Source: Thioalkalivibrio sp. | Lineage (GTDB): Bacteria; Pseudomonadota; Gammaproteobacteria; Ectothiorhodospirales; Ectothiorhodospiraceae | Direction of reading: 5' to 3' | NCBI GenBank assembly: GCA_003550945.1 | Contig: PULL01000163.1 | Location: forward strand, 1-8,308 | DNA: 8,308 nt | Shown here: positions 5,625 to 8,308 of the stretch, piece by piece | Numbering within the stretch: position 1 is the first letter of the stretch | Layout of the letters: each line of letters begins with the position of its first letter | Made by a program: the position numbers and the translations under genes | Notes under the pieces: generated by a model | What the model saw: the letters and a program-made list of their open reading frames with translations, nothing else | What the model was told of the DNA's origin: nothing | Databases searched by the model: none

Positions 5625-8308
5625 GCGGGCGGATAGCGGTTCCGCATACGCTGGAGGATCCCGCCGCGCTCCCGCTGTACGGCAGCCGGCTGATCGAGGC
5701 GAGTGCGGGCACCGGAAAGACCTGGACCATTGCCGCCCTGTACCTGCGCCTCGTGCTTGGGCATGGCGGTGAGCGGGCCTTCCGGGAGCCCCTTCTCCCG
5801 CCGCAGATCCTGGTGGTGACCTTCACCGAGGCGGCGACACGGGAGTTGCGTGGCCGCATTCACGCACGCCTGCTGGATGCCGCCCGGCAGTTTCGGGGCG
5901 ACGCTCCGACTGCGCCGGACATGCTGCTGCAGAGCCTGCTCGAAGCGTATCCGGATCCGGGTGATCGTGCCGCCTGCGCGCGGCGGCTGGAACTGGCCGC
6001 GGAGTGGATGGACGAGGCCGCTGTGTCCACCATCCACGGCTGGTGCTTCCGCATGCTGCGCGAGCACGCGTTCGACAGCGGCAGCCTGTTCGAGCAGCAG
6101 GTCGAGCCGGATCTATCCGAGCTGCGCGCCGACGCGGTGCGGGACTACTGGCGCTGCATGGTCTATCCGCAGCAGGGCGCGCGGCTGGGGCTGCTGCGTT
6201 CGATCCTCGGGGACGATCCCGAGGCGCTGGAGAACAGGGTCCGGGCGTTGCTGGGCGCGGAACCGCCGCGGGCGGCCCCCATCGCCGAGCTGAACGAACG
6301 GCTGGATCGGCGGCTGGAACACCTGGAAGCGGTCAAGAAGCCCTGGAGGGAAGACTTCGACGCGGTGGCAGCCAGTTTTCGTGCCGCGCTGCCGGAACTG
6401 AATGGCAACCAGTACCGGAACCCGGATGCGCGACTCGAGGCCATGCACGCCTGGGCCCTGGATCCGGTACTCGAGTGGCCGGGCGACCCGAAAAAGGAAA
6501 TCGCTCAACGGTTCAGCCTCGAAGGCATGCGCAGTCGCCTGAAGCGCGGGCGCAATCTGCCCGACACGCTCCATCCGGCGTTCGCGCGGCTGAACGGCTA
6601 CGCGGACGCGTCCGACGACACTCCGGAGGCGGTCTTGCGCCATGCCGCCGCCTGGGTGCGGCACCGGTTGGCGGAGGCCCAGCGGCGCCGGGCACTGCTC
6701 GGTTTCGACGATCTGCTGACCGCACTGGATGCCGCGCTGCGCCGGCCCGGCGGTGAACGGCTGGCGGAGACCATCCGGACCCAGTTCCCGGTCGCGATGA
6801 TCGACGAGTTTCAGGACACCGACCCGGTGCAGTACCGCATTTTTGAACGGATCTACCGGGTCCGCGGGAATCACCCGGAGCAGGGCATTTTCCTGATCGG
6901 GGATCCGAAGCAGTCGATCTACGCCTTTCGCGGGGCGGACATCCACAGCTACCTCCGGGCCCGCCAGGACACGACCGGTCGCCACCACACGCTGCAGGTC
7001 AATTACCGTGCGTCGGAGTCCTTCGTGCGTGCCTGCAACCGCCTGTTCGGCTTTGCGGAGGGTCATCCCGAGGGCGCCTTCCTGTTCCGCAGGCTGGGTG
7101 GAGACGATCCGGTCCCATTCGAACCGGTGTGGGCTGCGGGTCAAGCCGAGCGGCTCATCATCGAAGGCGCGGAGCCATCGGCGTTGGTGCTGGCCCAGCT
7201 CGACGACGATGCAGCGATTGCCAGCGGCGCCTATGTCGAGGATATGGCCGAACGCTGCGCGACCGTGATGGTTTCGCTGCTGGATGCCGGCCGCGAGGGC
7301 CGGGCAGGGTTCGGAGGTCCGCGGGGGTTCCGCGCCTTGCAGGCGGCGGATTTGGCCGTGCTGGTGCGCAGCCGCAGGGAGGCCGCCGTGATCCGCGCCG
7401 CGCTGGGCCGCCGCGGCGTGCGCAGCGTGTTCATGTCGGATCGCGATTCGGTCTTCGCGACCCCGGAGGCGGCCGATGTGCTGCGCTGGCTGCGCGCCTG
7501 CGCGGAGCCGGAGTCCGACCGTTTGCTGCGTGCGGCGCTGGCCACCGCGACGCTGGGGCTGGACCTCGACGCGCTGGACCGGCTGAACCGCGACGAGCCG
7601 CATTGGGAAGAGCGGGTGCTGCAGTTCCGCGAGTGCCGTCGCATCTGGCGGAGTCAGGGCGTGCTGCCGATGCTGCGACGGATGCTGCACGAGTTCGGTC
7701 TGCCCGGTGTGCTGTTCCACCGAGCCGACGGGGAGCGCGTGCTGACCAACCTGCTGCATCTGAGTGAACTGCTGCAGACGGCCGCAGGCGAGCTGGACGG
7801 GGAACAGGCGCTGATCCGGTATCTCGCCGAGCATCTGCAGGGCGACGGCGAGGCTGTCGAAGAGCAGATCCTGCGCCTCGAGAGCGACGAGGGCCTGGTG
7901 CAGGTGGTGACCATCCACAAGGCCAAGGGCCTGCAGTACCCGCTGGTCTTTCTGCCGTTCATCTGCGGCTTCCGGCCGGAGGACGGCAAGCGGCCGCCGC
8001 TGGTCTGGCACGATGCCGAGGGCCGGAGACAGGTCCGCTGGCATCCGGATGACGTCGATGTGGCCGAAGCCGATCGCGGGCGCCTCGCCGAGGACCTGCG
8101 CCTGCTCTACGTCGCGGTGACCCGTGCGCAACATCAGTGCTGGATGGGGATAGGCCCGGTGCGGCGGGGCGGTGGCAAGGGCAACCAGTTGCACCGAAGC
8201 GCCTTCGGCTACCTGCTTGCCGGCGGCTCGGAAATCCCGGACGGACAGCTGCGGCCGGCACTGCTGGGGCTGGCTGGCGATGCGCCGGACATCCGGGTGT
8301 TTACCGCG
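5621..8308 (+). CDS. recB: RecBCD enzyme subunit RecB (helicase/nuclease), 3' end missing
   Basis: The frame from ATG 5621 is open for exactly 896 codons to the window edge. RecB is the 3'-5' superfamily 1A helicase and nuclease subunit of RecBCD, acting on DNA ends in the cytoplasm. Helicase motifs appear in order: Walker A EASAGTGKT (26-34, Lys33), VVTFTEAATRELRGRI (Thr67 onward), STIHGWC (His139), Walker B DEFQDTD (395-401), GDPKQSIYAFRGAD (427-440), VNYRASE (Asn461-Arg463), VVTIHKAKGLQYP (around His766) and LLYVAVTRAQH (828 onward, arginine finger candidate Arg835). All expected catalytic residues are present. E. coli RecB has 1180 residues, so roughly 280-300 residues, including the C-terminal nuclease domain that also binds RecA, should lie beyond the window. 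The start overlaps the recC stop as ATGA, and there is no ptrA between the two genes. I read the frame codon by codon and saw no break. recD is expected downstream. Confidence 0.97.
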   Translation, partial: MSGRIAVPHTLEDPAALPLYGSRLIEASAGTGKTWTIAALYLRLVLGHGGERAFREPLLPPQILVVTFTEAATRELRGRIHARLLDAARQFRGDAPTAPDMLLQSLLEAYPDPGDRAACARRLELAAEWMDEAAVSTIHGWCFRMLREHAFDSGSLFEQQVEPDLSELRADAVRDYWRCMVYPQQGARLGLLRSILGDDPEALENRVRALLGAEPPRAAPIAELNERLDRRLEHLEAVKKPWREDFDAVAASFRAALPELNGNQYRNPDARLEAMHAWALDPVLEWPGDPKKEIAQRFSLEGMRSRLKRGRNLPDTLHPAFARLNGYADASDDTPEAVLRHAAAWVRHRLAEAQRRRALLGFDDLLTALDAALRRPGGERLAETIRTQFPVAMIDEFQDTDPVQYRIFERIYRVRGNHPEQGIFLIGDPKQSIYAFRGADIHSYLRARQDTTGRHHTLQVNYRASESFVRACNRLFGFAEGHPEGAFLFRRLGGDDPVPFEPVWAAGQAERLIIEGAEPSALVLAQLDDDAAIASGAYVEDMAERCATVMVSLLDAGREGRAGFGGPRGFRALQAADLAVLVRSRREAAVIRAALGRRGVRSVFMSDRDSVFATPEAADVLRWLRACAEPESDRLLRAALATATLGLDLDALDRLNRDEPHWEERVLQFRECRRIWRSQGVLPMLRRMLHEFGLPGVLFHRADGERVLTNLLHLSELLQTAAGELDGEQALIRYLAEHLQGDGEAVEEQILRLESDEGLVQVVTIHKAKGLQYPLVFLPFICGFRPEDGKRPPLVWHDAEGRRQVRWHPDDVDVAEADRGRLAEDLRLLYVAVTRAQHQCWMGIGPVRRGGGKGNQLHRSAFGYLLAGGSEIPDGQLRPALLGLAGDAPDIRVFTA

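Noticed and set aside
6113..8194. 693-codon antisense open frame on the - strand across recB
   Set aside because: It is antisense to the conserved RecB helicase motifs and has low-complexity shadow composition and no domain.
1..8308. E. coli Chi octamer GCTGGTGG or its complement
   Set aside because: No exact copy was found by eye; only a one-mismatch CCTGGTGG near 5810 was seen. Absence in 8.3 kb is not informative.
1..8308. CRISPR array, insertion sequence, tRNA or phage-like genes
   Set aside because: No regularly spaced repeats, transposase motifs or cloverleaf signatures were seen on either strand.

Overview
This window comes from a high-GC bacterial chromosome, most likely a gammaproteobacterium. 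The RecC and RecB sequences align along their length with the Escherichia coli proteins. recC is followed directly by recB with no ptrA between them, the arrangement known from Pseudomonas-type genomes. A more exact placement, such as an Ectothiorhodospiraceae/Chromatiales-like lineage, is only a guess. All supported genes are on the + strand.

Layout: (1) 1-1470 is the 3' part of a secreted subtilisin-like (S8) serine protease. Its N-terminus, including any signal peptide and the catalytic Asp, lies before the window. It carries two beta-sandwich-like C-terminal domains and a calcium-loop-like motif. (2) 1471-1775 is a 305-base non-coding stretch with an imperfect inverted repeat, a -10-like hexamer, a possible 50-codon leader ORF and three short consecutive stem-loops. 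No known RNA family is recognised there. (3) 1776-2054 encodes a 92-residue unrecognised protein with an acidic helical N-half and a basic Arg/Gly-rich tail. (4) 2145-5624 is a complete recC. (5) 5621-8308 is recB, overlapping recC by ATGA and cut by the window end after all helicase motifs but before the expected nuclease domain. recD probably lies further downstream.

recC and recB encode two subunits of RecBCD (exonuclease V), which binds double-strand DNA ends, unwinds and degrades DNA, and loads RecA after meeting Chi. The four-base overlap and a Shine-Dalgarno sequence inside the end of recC point to coupled translation. The small protein lies 90 bases upstream of recC in the same direction and may share its transcript, but nothing in the sequence proves a functional link. 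The protease looks unrelated.

Most of the window is ordinary housekeeping sequence. The items most worth a second look are the small Arg/Gly-tailed protein next to recCB, the structured leader before it, and the nearly complete conservation of the Chi-recognition residues in RecC with one substitution.
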